Of a stretch of 64,000 nucleotides of DNA, positions 13,001 through 28,000 are shown piece by piece. The stretch is taken from positions 15,321,001 to 15,385,000 of the forward strand of contig NC_092674.1 in NCBI RefSeq assembly GCF_964355755.1, read 5' to 3'. Positions within the stretch are counted from its first letter, which is position 1. Each line of letters starts with the position of its first letter. The translations under genes and the position numbers were made by a program. The DNA comes from Antedon mediterranea (lineage: Eukaryota; Echinodermata; Crinoidea; Comatulida; Antedonidae). A model generated the notes under the pieces. The model did not search any database. It saw only the letters and a list, made by a program, of their open reading frames with translations, and was not told where the DNA came from.

Positions 13001-16000
13001 AAATGTTATAAATAGCTTAAATGTTTCTCATGTGAAAAACAACTTTTTAAACAAATTAAATCATGTTATCTAATAGTGTAATTGGTGTAACAAGGTTAAT
13101 TTCTAAATGATTCATCAATATGACACATCTACAACAAGGTATTCACTCCTTACATAACATATTCAAGTTTACACAAGAAATCTTTCTTTTTCAACATTTA
13201 AAACTTTTTTCAGAAAAACATTGAACTAAAGCAAGACATTAACTTTAGTAGTAGAATGACATTAGTAGTGGAATTTTTGGTTAATGTTATTTAAATGTGT
13301 CAAATTAACACAAGCCCATAATACAAATAAAAACAAAATGTATAGTATTTTGAGAAAAAAAATTAGCGAAAATATGCACGCAATTACAATATTCCATTTC
13401 AAGGGCCGTCGGGTGCATCTATATTCACAACATACACGAGCAGATGCCTCGTGATAGATGTCAATGAATGAACGGCCAGGGAACACACGCGAATCGTTGA
13501 CACTAATACCAATTTATTAAATATCTGTTGAAATATAGTGCCCTACAAAATGTACTTTTGTCCGGCCATCGGTCCAGCAACCATGTGAGGCATGCTTTCA
13601 AGCACAGCCAAAGCGATATCAGTCGGCCCTCAGGAGAACGTTCAGCTGTTCAACCCCGGTGTTTTGAACCTCGGAGTTGTTTGATTTTACCTTTGACACC
13701 AAAACACCGAGGCGTCAACTCCAGAGTGTCTCAGGAGTTTTGCTTTTGAAAGCTTATAAAGTATAATTTGAAAAATGCACATACGGTTTAGACTGAAAAT
13801 AAAAAAGGTACCTGTTGTTGATGCTGCTGCATTAGCCAGAATGCCTGTTGCAGTTGATTTAATATGGCTTGTTGCTCTGGAGAGAGTGAGGCTTGATTCT
13901 GCTGTAGTGCATTCATCACTTGTATCTGATGGGGTGTAAGATAAGTTGGTGGTGGCCTCTGTTGGAGTTGCTGTTGTTGCTGCTGCTGCTGTTGCTGCTG
14001 CTGCTCCAAGAGTTCCGCTACAGAGGTCGAGTTCTAGTGCAAATAAGTAAAATATAAAGTTACTTATTTAATATCAATTAAATAGCATAAATACTAATTT
14101 ATATTCAAATATTTGTTTACCCCATTGTCTGCTTACGGCATGTGTGACTGATAAGGTTCAACATTTTGTAGAGGGCCTTTCACCTTTCTTGCCAATTATT
14201 ATATAAAATTCATTAAATTTAAATTAGATTTCAGTTTTTCTATATTTAGTATAGAAATTGTATTGGGCGGTCCTTATGTAACCTCCACATCCAACAAATA
14301 CCCAATATTGAACGATAAAAAAGTTTCTTCATTAGGCAGATATTTTTTAATAGGAGATTTGCACATGGGGCTGCAACAGCCTTGTAAAACAACACATCAT
14401 TTTGCGCAGGAAAAGCTTTTTATCTGTTAGATGTTCACAGAAATATCATTTTAGAATATAAATACCTTGGTTTTCTTTTTTTGACGTTTAGCAGGATTGC
14501 CTTGTTGGGACTGAGCTGGGTTCTTGCCATTGTTTGTTGGTTGAGCATTAGAAGTATTGCAGCTAGGGTTGTTAGGCATGGGAAATTGGTTACCAAGGAC
14601 GCCTGGATATGGCGGAGGAGGAGTTGATTTTGAAACCATTTGCTGGTGTAGAAGCCTTGCCTGAAGCAGAAATAAATATTTATACTAGTACTTTCTAAAT
14701 ATAATACCAAAAATAAACAATAAAAATAGAGATGAATATTACTAGGTTATTGAAAATGTCCTAATCTAATTTTCAAACATTATTAGGTATTCTTTCTCTC
14801 ATCAATGCACATCCAACATTTATACAACATTTTTCAACAAATGATCAAATATCTTTAAGGTTACATCAATCATCAATAACGTTGTTCAGATAAGATGGAA
14901 GTAAGGTTTAAACTTTGGGTAGTGCCGGTCAAGATGCTTTTTGTAATAATTTAACTATTTTAATAAAAGAATAATTTACCCCAAAGAATGCCAATAAGTA
15001 AGGTGTTATTTCCTGGTATTATGCCATGTAGTAGGTATCCCAATGTAAAAATTCAAATTAATGATGGTACTTTTTCTTTCAGTTAATCAGAAGGAACTTA
15101 CTGAACATAAACTTTTGCAATTTAAATGATTGAAATCGGATTATCCATTCAAAAGTTATGGTCCGTTAAAGTGCCCAAAAAACAGTGATTTTTGCTTGAA
15201 AAATGGCACTTTTTCTAATTATATTTGAACCCATTTTTGAAGGGTTATAACTTTTATACTAATAATTTTAAAGTTCTTATTTTTTCCAAACCCATAGATA
15301 CAACAGAGTTGTACAAGAAAAAATTTTTTTTGGGTGTCCTCCACATTTTTTTTTTTAGATATCGCCCTACAAAATTCGTCCGAGGGCTTTTTACGCGTGA
15401 TTTTCCCAATGTCTCAAAAATGCCCAAAAAGTTCCTGTCTTTAAATGATTCATAACTTTTGAACCAATGTGTGAATTAACTTCTTTTTTTTTGCATTGCA
15501 TAAAATGTAATATGTATTTTAGTAAGGTTATTTATATTGACAGGTAGGTAATTCTGAAATACAACATAAAATATTGTTAAAAAATGTTAAAATGTGAAAA
15601 AAAAAAATATTGCGTTAAAAAACTGTGTGGGTATTGTTTCTTTTCATTAAATATTATTTTTCGTAAGTATACATTTTTTTAATAATTCTAGTATTTAAAG
15701 TTATATTTATAATCATATATTATTTAAATTGATTTTCGAACCGCCAAAAATAAGAATTAAGCCCGTGCTTATTATGTGTTCGATTCCATTTGGAGCGCCG
15801 GGCCGAACGTACACTCGGCCGCGCCTACACAAGTTAAGATAGGCCCCTAGCTAGCAAGGTCTAAATAAAAGCCTGACGCTAAATTCTGCCTAAGAAATAT
15901 CGGGAAGAAATTTTTTATTTAACAAAGTAATTACCTCAATGGTATAATTGTAGCATGTTTAATTTTATTTCCCTTTCGATTATTCTAACCGAAAGTTGCA

Positions 16001-19000
16001 CTTTGAATTGAAATATACGGAATAAAATTTAGGCCTAGAAACAGCGTAGACATACAACGGCAACACAGGCCAAAGCGCGTTTCGGCCGCCTACATACAAT
16101 GGCTTACGGCCGCTGCATAGCAAAATCAAAGCTTCTTAAATTTCTTCGGTACATTTCTTCCTAACGTACTTGCTTTATATAGTAGATTTATAAATATTCC
16201 ACTTATTAAATAATTTAATAAATCGGTAAAATTGACGTTTCGAAGCAAATATTCCATGAGAGGCGACATTTTTCGACATGCCTCGTGTGCGGCGAAGACT
16301 AGTTCAGAAAATGGAACAGTCCACTGCAGGGGTTATCCAATCATTAATTAACGCGCTAATACATGCATACCATGCACATTGTGTGGGCGACGATAATTTA
16401 GTAATAAGCGGAGAACTGAATCCCCCCCGTAAGGAAAATGGTAAACACTGATATTTATGGTAGGGATTATTTTTTTCAGTGGTTGGTCTTGTTGGCCTCT
16501 TCGCACGAGGTCCACGCAAAGTCAAATAAAACGATGTGGTTTATCAAACAGAAATATAAATTAGCTTCAATTCAATACTAAATTAGCCAGATTTTGATAA
16601 TGAGAAAGACTAAAAAATTCAATTTTTATCGTTAAAATTGACATTTGAGGCGGATGTACATAATAATAATAACCGATTTACATATCAAAATAAAGAGTAT
16701 TTAAAGCCTGATAACATACAACAAAAATTACTCCACCACCTATTATGGACCTCGTGCGATCGTGTTTTGAAAATGGGTAGGTGTTTTCCAAAGTTATTTT
16801 TAGCGCGCGGATTTCGGCTCGCCGGCTTTTGTACCTCATTTTTAACTCGCGTTTTCTATTAAAATATTTAATAAACATAGATTAAAAGTATATGAAAATA
16901 ATCCCTTAAACAAGATCTTTCCAGACATATAATTTTTATTCACATGTGTATATCAGAAATAGTATATTTTTAACTTCAAAGACACGTCACTTTTTGAAAT
17001 TTCACGAACGTGTTAAAATCGCGGTAACGAAAATCCGCTTCATTGGGATACCTACATGTAGATGCTGTTACTTTCGAGCAAACCATTATTTTAAAGCCAT
17101 TTACTGATAATTTTCATGTACCTACTTAGTATAATGCAATTTACAAAAGAAAATAACTAATTTAAACATACCTGTTGAATAGAATTCATAACTCCTTGAC
17201 GTGAGGTGAGTTCAGCAGGGATAGGCAGGTTCCACGCTTCTTCTATGGTGGGTAGAGTTTTATTTCTGAAAACAAAAATAGAATCAGTTAAAATTAAACA
17301 TTCAACCAACAAGACCAATAATTATGCAATAGTTTAGCTTGGTAGATGGATGGATTTGTTTGTTAAAATCAAAGACCCCTATCACAGATTGAATCATTTG
17401 TTGCAAGGGATTTCTTCTACTCACGTTGTGGGTTCGGTGTTTGAATCTATTTACATTTCAAATCTTTTATATAATATAGTTAGGTTATAATATTTTCCAC
17501 CACACCTTACCCTGAAGATGCCAGGCAAAAATAAAATAAATTTAAATCATTAATAAGTGTATAATTAGACAATTATTATGTAAAGTGATCCCAAAAAAAT
17601 ATTCCAAAATAAAATCAGGTTGGTCAAAAGTTCCTGTACAAGTTTGTATAAAGAAAAATCATTATTGTGGTGTTTGCTAGAGATAAAACCTCCAATTAAA
17701 TAAGAGATACATTATTGATTTCAATGATGTTGAATAGTTGCAAATTAGGATAACTTACTTAGCTTGCATGTGTTGAGGTGGAAGTGTAGCCATTTGAGCT
17801 TGAAGTAATTTAACTCTTGCAGTTAATGCAGATCCCACTCCTGTTTTATTTGTTTTGCTGGCGTTAGAATAACACACTAAAGCGTCCCTATAAAATAATT
17901 TACAATTTCTAAACAATCATTTCATTACAGTATATAAGTTTAGTATGATACATTGATTGAAGTATCATATACTTAATTAAAAAATAATGGAAAGGTTAAC
18001 TTATATAGTCTCAAACAAACTACAGTATGTGGACAAAACATGCCCCTTCAATGTCATATTCATTGTAGATAAAACAGTGCAAATTCATATAATAAAGAAA
18101 CTAGCAGTACACTGGGGAAAATATTTGCAGATAAAAACAAGTTTCACTATCTTCAAAATCATGATCAATGTGAACATTGTTAATTTTGTCCATAGCTCTG
18201 GTGGTAGAACAAGTCTTCTTTCATAAGAAGTCTTCTTTCATAAGGACTAACCATTTTCACATTGATCATGATTTTGACCACTGCATGTTCTGACTACATT
18301 TATACATATTGCCTTATTGGTTGGCTAATAGATAAAAGTCAGTACAGTAAATAATTAAATTATTGAAATAGTGCATATAGCAGTTAATAACGCAAATACA
18401 AAATGTATAATTAATTGGATTTAGAGCAAGTGATGAATCCCAGAATAATCAAAATAAAATGTAACCTACTGTACAATGTTGCTAGTGAGGAATATCCCAA
18501 ATTCTACATCCCTACTGAATTATAGTACAAGGATATCGATCCAACTACTCAGTAATTTGTTTACTATTTATTTCTTAGCAAGGATCCAATCCTTTTCCAA
18601 TCTACTGTAATCCATAAGCATGAAAGTAATTTGTTTCTTTTCAATCATAAAATGAACACAATTAAGAATTCCATAAAGTTAATTTGCATTACAAAACATA
18701 GATTATAGGGTATGGATCAAGGTTGGTTAAATTCCAAATTGGAAGTTCATTGTGGTTTTTCAAGAAAGAAAATCTTTTTTTGTCTTCCTTTGATTTTAAA
18801 AATAAGTAGAATTAAACCGCTAACTTTCACCCTGGTAATTTCAATATCTTACTATGCACCTACTGTATCCAAATATTATTTTTTTCTCTGTCATGTTTTG
18901 CTTCGTTGCTCAAAATATGAAGAACCATTCAAGTTTGCGGTACACCGCGTATATTAGTTCTGAAAAGAACTGTTGAGTTTCTTGATGTTTCAATCAATGT

Positions 19001-22000
19001 ACTTTGATCGTTCTCAGGAGTCGATCAAAGTACTTTGATCAAAACGTCAAGAAACTCAACAGTTCTTTATATCAACCTTTGATTCCGCAATACATTTAAT
19101 TAAAAAAATGTTCATATTGTTTTGCCATTCAAGAGTCTGTAAAGCTAAGCTTATGCCGACTCGGAAGCAACTCAACTGTGTTAACATAAATGCTCCAAGC
19201 AACTGAACGCCACTGACAGGCGCACAAAAATATCGACACAAGCTTCTAGTTTCTTTCAGTTGCCGATCTACTTTTTTCGGAACTGAAAAGATACTGAGCG
19301 CAACTGAAAACTGCATCATGTGTGCAGTAAGGGCAAGCAACAGTGACCAGTAGCGATCAGTTTAATGTTTCCATATAAGGGCTCTTGCATACCGCTTCCT
19401 ATAAAACTATGAATCGCAACGTGCCCGCGTTATGGCAACTAGTAACAAGCAGTGTTGACATAATCGCTTGCTAACTGGTTTTGTTCAGTTCTGTTGCTTG
19501 AAAATTTGACATAAATTCTCTTGCGCAAATAGTTCGTTTCAGTTGAGATTAGCTGTGTTCCATGGCTTACCGTAAGAGGTGAAATATAAGTTTCAGTTAA
19601 CTTACCTTGGTTGAGAGCAAGCTTCATACAATATTCCAAGATCAGTCCAGGCTGCCGTATGGGATTTGTCTAATTGCACTGCACAAATGTAAGCTTGGAG
19701 AGCATCCATAGGCTGATTTTGTTGCTGGTAAAGTACCCTGTACAAGTAATAAATTAAATAATGAAATTACAATATACCTTTATTTGTTGAACTCTTTGAA
19801 GACAATATTTTTATTTATTTTAATTAATAATTTGTGTATTCATGAAGTACAAATTATTACATTAGGTGTACTACACAGATGGTAGTATGCTTAAAACCCG
19901 TTCACTGCTTATGCCGAAATGTCATTGAACTGCATGTAATACATAAAAATCGGAACTTTATACTCTGCCCTCTATAGTGTTATTTTTACTGTTAAACGTT
20001 TAGTTGAAAAATAATGATGAAAATAATTCAAATTTTAGTAGTAGTTTTATTCATTTTATGTATCTTTATCAAAAAAACATGTTGACCAACCATTTTTCAA
20101 ACCCACACATTCCCCCCCCCCATTTTTTGTTGTAGTTTTTAGATATTTTTCAAAGACACTTTTCCTACAATTGTTGACGTTTTGTAAATATAATGCATAT
20201 TACTTTCACCAGGTCATTCCTTGTCGTTTTATGGTTAATTAAAAAGAGAAAAACAATGCACTACCTATCCCTCTCTAGCTAGGCTTTTTTGTAGGCCTAG
20301 CTGGTAAACAGCAGTAACATACAAACAACGCTAGCTATAGGCCTAGCCTGACAATGTCTAGTTGCTGTATTTATTGTCTTTCATTTTTTTTAACAGAATA
20401 CATTAATACAAATTGGAGAAGATCTGGTGTTTTCGCTGAAAAGTTAAGGTTCTTTGTTTTGACTTTGAGATAAAAAAATATCAATCCGCGCGCAATACAT
20501 GCTGGTATTTATAGCGGACCACTTAAATTATTAAAATCAACGTTTATTTCACATTTTCAACCATTTAAAAATTAAAAAAATGATCGCAATAAGCCCATAG
20601 TAGTTAAATTTACATAAAATGCAGTTTGAAAACTTAAGTTAGATAGAAAAAAATGGGAATGTGGCTTTACTTGATTTGAAAATTACCATTTTCTATAAAA
20701 AAATTAGACATCCCAGAAAAAGTTGGTTTTTGTAAAATGAATGTAGTTTGGTTCGTGGCAGGTTTGAGACAGGTGATCTGAGATTGGATGAATGTAGTTT
20801 GGTTTGTGGCAGGTTTGAGACAGGTGATCTGAGATTGCATGAATGTAGTTTGGTTTGTGGCAGGTTTGAGACAGGTGATCTGAGATTGCATGAATGTAGT
20901 TTGGTTTGTGGGAGGTTTGAGACAGGTGATCTGAGATTGCATGAATGTAGTTTGGTTTGTGGCAGGTTTGAGACAGGTGATCTGAGATTGCATGAATGTA
21001 GTTTGGTTTGTGGCAGGTTTGAGACAGGTGATCTGAGATTGCATGAATGTAGTTTGGTTTGTGGCAGGTTTGAGACAGGTGATCTGAGATTGCATGAATG
21101 TAGTTTGGTTTGTGGGAGGTTTGAGACAGGTGATCTGAGATTGCATGAATGTAGTTTGGTTTGTGGCAGGTTTGAGACAGGTGATCTGAGATTGCATGAA
21201 TGTAGTTTGGTTTGTGGCAGGTTTGAGACAGGTGATCTGAGATTGCATGAATGTAGTTTGGTTTGTGGCAGGTTTGAGACAGGTGATCTGAGATTGCATG
21301 AATGTAGTTTGGTTTGTGGCAGGTTTGAGACAGGTGATCTGAGATTGCATGAATGTAGTTTGGTTTGTGGCAGGTTTGAGACAGGTGATCTGAGATTGCA
21401 TGAATGTAGTTTGGTTTGTGGGAGGTTTGAGACAGGTGATCTGAGATTGCATGAATGTAGTTTGGTTTGTGGCAGGTTTGAGACAGGTGATCTGAGATTG
21501 CATGAATGTAGTTTGGTTTGTGGCAGGTTTGAGACAGGTGATCTGAGATTGCATGAATGTTGTTTGGTTTGTGGCAGGTTTGAGACAGGTGATCTGAGAT
21601 TGCATGAATGTAGTTTGGTTTGTGGCAGGTTTGAGACAGGTGATCTGAGATTGCATGAATGTAGTTTGGTTTGTGGCAGGTTTGAGACAGGTGATCTGAG
21701 ATTGCATGAATGTAGTTTGGTTTGTGGCAGGTTTGAGACAGGTGATCTGAGATTGCATGAATGTAGTTTGGTTTGTGGCAGGTTTGAGACAGGTGATCTG
21801 AGATTGCATGAATGTAGTTTGGTTTGTGGCAGGTTTGAGACAGGTGATCTGAGATTGCATGAATGTAGTTTGGTTTGTGGCAGGTTTGAGACAGGTGATC
21901 TGAGATTGCATGAATGTAGTTTGGTTTGTGGCAGGTTTGAGACAGGTGATCTGAGATTGCATGAATGTAGTTTGGTTTGTGGCAGGTTTGAGACAGGTGA

Positions 22001-25000
22001 TCTGAGATTGCATGAATGTAGTTTGGTTTGTGGCAGGTTTGAGACAGGTGATCTGAGATTGCATGAATGTAGTTTGGTTTGTGGCAGGTTTGAGACAGGT
22101 GATCTGAGATTGGATTTTCAATTTGCATTGCATCTGCTATTGTTGTTCTGCTATCCTTTAGTTTAGTAGTGTTTATATATTGCTGTATTTTATATTTTAT
22201 AGGATACTTTCTATTCTATATGTACTATGTTTATTGTTTTTTTCATATTTACTATTTAGCAGCATTGTCTATGATTCTATGTTCATTGTTTTCATATTTA
22301 CTATTTAGCAGCATTGTCTATGATTCTATGTTCATTGTTTTCATATTTACTATTTAGCAGCATTGTCTATGATTCTATGTTCATTGTTTTCATATTTACT
22401 ATTTAGCAGCATTGTCTATGATTCTATGTTCATTGTTTTCATATTTACTATTTAGCAGCATTGTCTATGATTCTATGTTCATTGTTTTCATATTTACTAT
22501 TTAGCAGCATTGTCTATGATTCTATGTTCATTGTTTTCATATTTACTATTTAGCAGCATTGTCTATGATTCTATGTTCATTGTTTTCATATTTACTATTT
22601 AGCAGCATTGTCTATGATTCTATGTTCATTGTTTTCATATTTACTATTTAGCAGCATTGTCTATGATTCTATGTTCATTGTTTTCATATTTACTATTTAG
22701 CAGCATTGTCTATGATTCTATGTTCATTGTTTTCATATTTACTATTTAGCAGCATTGTCTATGATTCTATGTTCATTGTTTTCATATTTACTATTTAGCA
22801 GCATTGTCTATGATTCTATGTTCATTGTTTTCATATTTACTATTTAGCAGCATTGTCTATGATTCTATGTTCATTGTTTTCATATTTACTATTTAGCAGC
22901 ATTGTCTATGATTCTATGTTCATTGTTTTCATATTTACTATTTAGCAGCATTGTCTATGATTCTATGTTCATTGTTTTCATATTTACTATTTAGCAGCAT
23001 TGTCTATGATTCTATGTTCATTGTTTTCATATTTACTATTTAGCAGCATTGTCTATGATTCTATGTTCATTGTTTTCATATTTACTATTTAGCAGCATTG
23101 TCTATGATTCTATGTTCATTGTTTTCATATTTACTATTTAGCAGCATTGTCTATGATTCTATGTTCATTGTTTTCATATTTACTATTTAGCAGCATTGTC
23201 TATGATTCTATGTTCATTGTTTTCATATTTACTATTTAGCAGCATTGTCTATGATTCTATGTTCATTGTTTTCATATTTACTATTTAGCAGCATTGTCTA
23301 TGATTCTATGTTCATTGTTTTCATATTTACTATTTAGCAGCATTGTCTATGATTCTATGTTCATTGTTTTCATATTTACTATTTAGCAGCATTGTCTATG
23401 ATTCTATGTTCATTGTTTTCATATTTACTATTTAGCAGCATTGTCTATGATTCTATGTTTATTGTTTTCATATTTACTATTTAGCCGCATTGTCTATGAT
23501 TCTATGTTCATTGTTTTCATATTACTATTTAGCAGCATTGTCTATGATTCTATGTTCATTGTTTTCATATTTACTATTTAGCAGCATTGTCTATGATTCT
23601 ATGTTTATTGTTTTCATATTTACTATTTAGCAGCATTGTCTATGATTCTATGTTTATTGTTTTCATATTACTATTTAGCAGCATTGTCTATGATTCTATG
23701 TTTATTGTTTTCATATTTACTATTTAGGCGCATTGTCTATGATTCTATGTTTATTGTTTTCATATTTACTATTTAGCCGCATTGTCTATGATTCTGAAGC
23801 ATGAGATTTTACAAAAAAATTGGTATAAGTAAATACAATAACTAATAAGCATAAATTATATTAAAGATGTATTTGCACTATATTTAACATGAAATGACAA
23901 TAGCATCTTATTCAAGTGGAAATATGAAAATCTGGATGGCATTTGTAGCAATAAAGAAATTGAATTGAATCACTACTAGGTTGATAACCTATTGTGACTT
24001 TTTTAGATTTCCATTAAAATTTACTGAATGTGATTCACCTATGATTAATTTTTTAAGCTTAGCCAATACAACAAGTGTGACAAAGTGATGAGGATACTCT
24101 TGCATAACAAGTTTAAACACAAGAGAAGTGTGTCTTTGTTCCTTTGTGAAATGAAACATACTGTAGACATATTGATGGAACATTGCCAAGACTAGAAACA
24201 TTCACATACAAAGAACCAAGACAGGGAAATACCTGCATTAGTCATGGAACATTACCTACTACAAATAATTCCCGATTTAGACCGAATATGACGAAACCAC
24301 ATTATGTGGAATTTAAGATTAAATTGAGAGAAAATATGTAGTTAGGGAATACCATTATCACATTAATTTAATCATAAATTTAATGTATAATTACATATAC
24401 CTACACAATCTCATCATCTACTATAACACACACATAATTATCTAATCTTAATTAAACTACTACTACAATTTAATAACTACTATCACATTGTAACCAATCA
24501 ATTGTCTATGTCCTGTCTGTGATTATATCTCACCAAAAACAAAAGCAAATTGGTACAGATGAAAAAACTTTGCTAATTTGATTTAATTTTCATTTAGCCT
24601 ACAAAGTTCAAACAGCAATTTGAAACAGTGATTAGTCTCATTGGATAAATACTTATAGTATTTGTTTTGCTCGGTTTACGTTTGAATTTCCTAGAAATTG
24701 ATTAAAGTGTCTGCTTCCAGTGGGAGACCTATGTAATGTTGAAAGCAGTTAGCAACAGCAGTACTTACCACCGTTATAAAGTTTAACAATCTTTGATAAT
24801 TTATAAAATGGAGAGTAAATCCATCAATTCTGTCTACCTACCAAGTGCAAACATTCTCTGTCCATACATTAAATTATCACTTGTAATATAAAATACATGT
24901 ACAAAGTTGTACCAACATACTAACAGTACCTATGCAAGCTACTGATAGAAACATCTAAGGGGTATTAATATGTTGAACCACAATACAGGTTCAAACCACC

Positions 25001-28000
25001 ACAGGCTATTAATTAGATTTTGTGGGTTGGTCAATACAACCAGATACACTATACCAACATCGTTAGTAGTATTTCCTAATACAATACAACGTACTTACAT
25101 AGACATTTTGATCTGTATTTGGTAAATGAATTTCTGTGAACAAAGAAGTTGGTTACATGTCTGTTGAACACTAGCCAATTCAATGAACAACAACAATGAT
25201 ACGCATTTTAATATCCTACACAAACTACTTCTCATTCAATCACACTATCCTCCCACAAAGCAGTGAGGTAAAACATTATAAATAGAACCAACAGGACATG
25301 TCTAGCTGACAAGATTATAGATGCAAACAGCACCCACTCATTTCTGATAATACAGTACAAAAACTCATTGTCAAATGTCACTGATAGAAGTATTATGCTA
25401 AACCCACTCAATAAATGTAACCCTCTCTCAACTTTATCAACACACACTTTTTGAGGAGGTGGGCTATTTTGCATTTAATAATTTATATATCAAGTGTTAA
25501 AGGGAGTGCTGTACTGTAGTACTTGGTTTATTTTAGTATTAATGGTTATACAGTAATGTCATCAAGAAACAATTTTCAGTATCACAAGCTTAGAATTTAA
25601 AGACCCATTCCCTACAATTTTGGACGTTTTGTAAAAATATTTATATATTACTTTAAAAACATTAAACAAGGTAATTCCTTGTCTTAATTTAAATGTACGT
25701 TTTATGGTAAATTATGATAAATAAAAAGAGCAGATGAACTACCTAAGTAATTCGCGGTGAAAGTCCTTTTGGGGACGGTCTAGGCTTGGTTTTGTAGGCC
25801 TAGCTGGTAAACAGCAGCTACGTACAAACATCGTACGCTAGCTATAGGTCTAGCATAACGTTGTCTAGTTGCTGCATTAATTGTCTTCTGTTTTTGCCAG
25901 TATACAGTATGTTTGAGGGATAAATTGCGGGAAACGAAATGATTCTTCAATTTGTTTTTGGCCTTCACAATCGATCAAAAGTGGGTGAATTTCAGAATAA
26001 AAACTAAAATGCCTGTTGGGATTTATAGTGGTTATTACAATACTTATTTTTCACTTTTTAAACCATTTAATCTACGGAAATAAGTTATCGCAATAAGACC
26101 ATAGTATTCATTTTACATTAAATGTAGTTTGTGACCTTACATTAGATCTAAAAAACGTAGGGAGTGGGAATCTGCCAGGGCCTTAGCTAGCATGAGGCAG
26201 ATGAAGTGGTCACCCTGTCAAAAATGTTCTGGATATAATAAACCATGTTCTGTGTAATCAGTATAGTAGTAGAAATTGTGTACACACTGTATGAGTTATG
26301 CAGAATGCTAAAATCTGATAATACTAGGTCCACTGGTGGGGTTCAGGAGAGAAGGATGTGTGGAATATAAGCGACAAAGCCCCAAAATATCATACTTTCT
26401 AACATATTCAATATATTTTAAGAAGGATTTGCATTTGTTGTGAAATGAACTGTATAGAGACATCGTTTACACAGGAGTTATACAATTAGATGTAGGGTGT
26501 TATATTTAGACACAAGGTCATTAAACTTGTCTACAAAATCATACGCATACCTCAATGTTTACTTAAAAAGGCAACATTGATCATAAATGATCCATACCAT
26601 CCTGGCAACCATCATTTCCAAATTATGTTTCACAGTCACAAATTTAGATCGATATTTGCAAAAACTAATAGGTCAATTTCTTCTTTCTACCTAACACTAC
26701 AGCAATCTGTGCAATTAGTGACACATGTTTACGTTAAGTTTGTACTTCCCCAATGTTAGGTATTCTCGCAAGGAAAAAAGTATACAAATACAGATTGACG
26801 TGAGAGTTCAGAGAGTGAACAAAAAAAAAAACATAGTTCAAGAGTTATTTAGATATTTCACTCCGATGATACGGTGGAATTGTTGTATAATTTAGTGCCT
26901 TTTTCATACAGCACTTTCACCTGATTTTTCCATTTTCGTTTTCCAAGTAGGTGATGGTTAAATCATCTATAATATTGGAATTCTCGTTTTTTAGTACAGC
27001 CGAGTAACAGTAATTTTGTCCGTGTAAGATAAAAACTTGATCAGAATGTGAGGTCGCTTACCGTTTTGAGATCTTCAATCGCAATGTGCTCGTTGGAGTT
27101 TAGGTTTAGAGTCAAATGTGAAGTGTTTAGCTAGCAGGTCATAAGCCAACAGTAAACAATTTTCCTTTGAAGCCTGTTCAAAACCGACTAGTCGAACGTT
27201 GTTTCTTCTTGAAAAACGCTCAGATTTCTTGAGCCCATCTTTTAGTTTGCTGATCTCGCTTTGAAGATCTTCAACCTGGCTTCTGTTTTTGTTTGTTTTT
27301 ACCTTCAATTGTTGAAATTTTCTGGGAGTTTAAGTCAATACTATCTTTTAAATCAAGTCTCATTTGTCTTTTTTCACCCAACATCGATTTAGAACGAACA
27401 TACGTTTCAAAGTCAAAGTGTATTCATCTTCCGAGTTCACATTTCTGGTTTGGTCGACAGGATTAACAGCCTTTGCCATCTTTTGTTTCGGCATCTCATA
27501 TTCACTGAAAATTAGCATAACAGCAGTGTAATCCAGGAGCTCCACACGAACACGTCTTACCTCTGTCGCAGCATGAACTTTATTACCGGGATGGTGTCCA
27601 GCAGGAGATAGTGTCCAGCAGGGGATGGTGTCCAGCAGGGGATGGTGTCCAGCAGGGGATGGTGTCCAGCAGGGGATAGTGTCCAGCAGGGGATAGTGTC
27701 CAGCAGGGGATAGTGTCCAGCAGGGGATGGTGTCCAGCAGGGGATGGTGTCCAGCAGAGGATAGTGTCCAGCAGGGGATAGTGTCCAGCAGGGGATAGTG
27801 TCCAGCAGGGGATAGTGTCCAGCAGGGGATGGTGTCCAGCAGGGGATGGTGTCCAGCAGGGGATGGTGTCCAGCAGGGGATGGTGTCCAGCAGGGGATAG
27901 TGTCCAGCAGGGGATAGTGTCCAGCAGGGGATAGTGTCCAGCAGGGGATGGTGTCCAGCAGGGGATGGTGTCCAGCAGGGGATGGTGTCCAGCAGGGGAT

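Noticed and set aside
20667-22166. Three long open frames (472-488 codons) on both strands
   Set aside because: They are entirely the 51-bp satellite, whose length is a multiple of three and which lacks stops; they overlap each other and lie in a KDM6A intron.
20738-23795. CRISPR-like array
   Set aside because: Repeats are head-to-tail without unique spacers, in a eukaryotic intron; these are satellites.
20152-26172. LTR retrotransposon with 20152-20660 and 25598-26172 as LTRs
   Set aside because: The copies have inverted ends of their own, there is no TG...CA structure, primer site or gag/pol between them, and the interior is satellite DNA.
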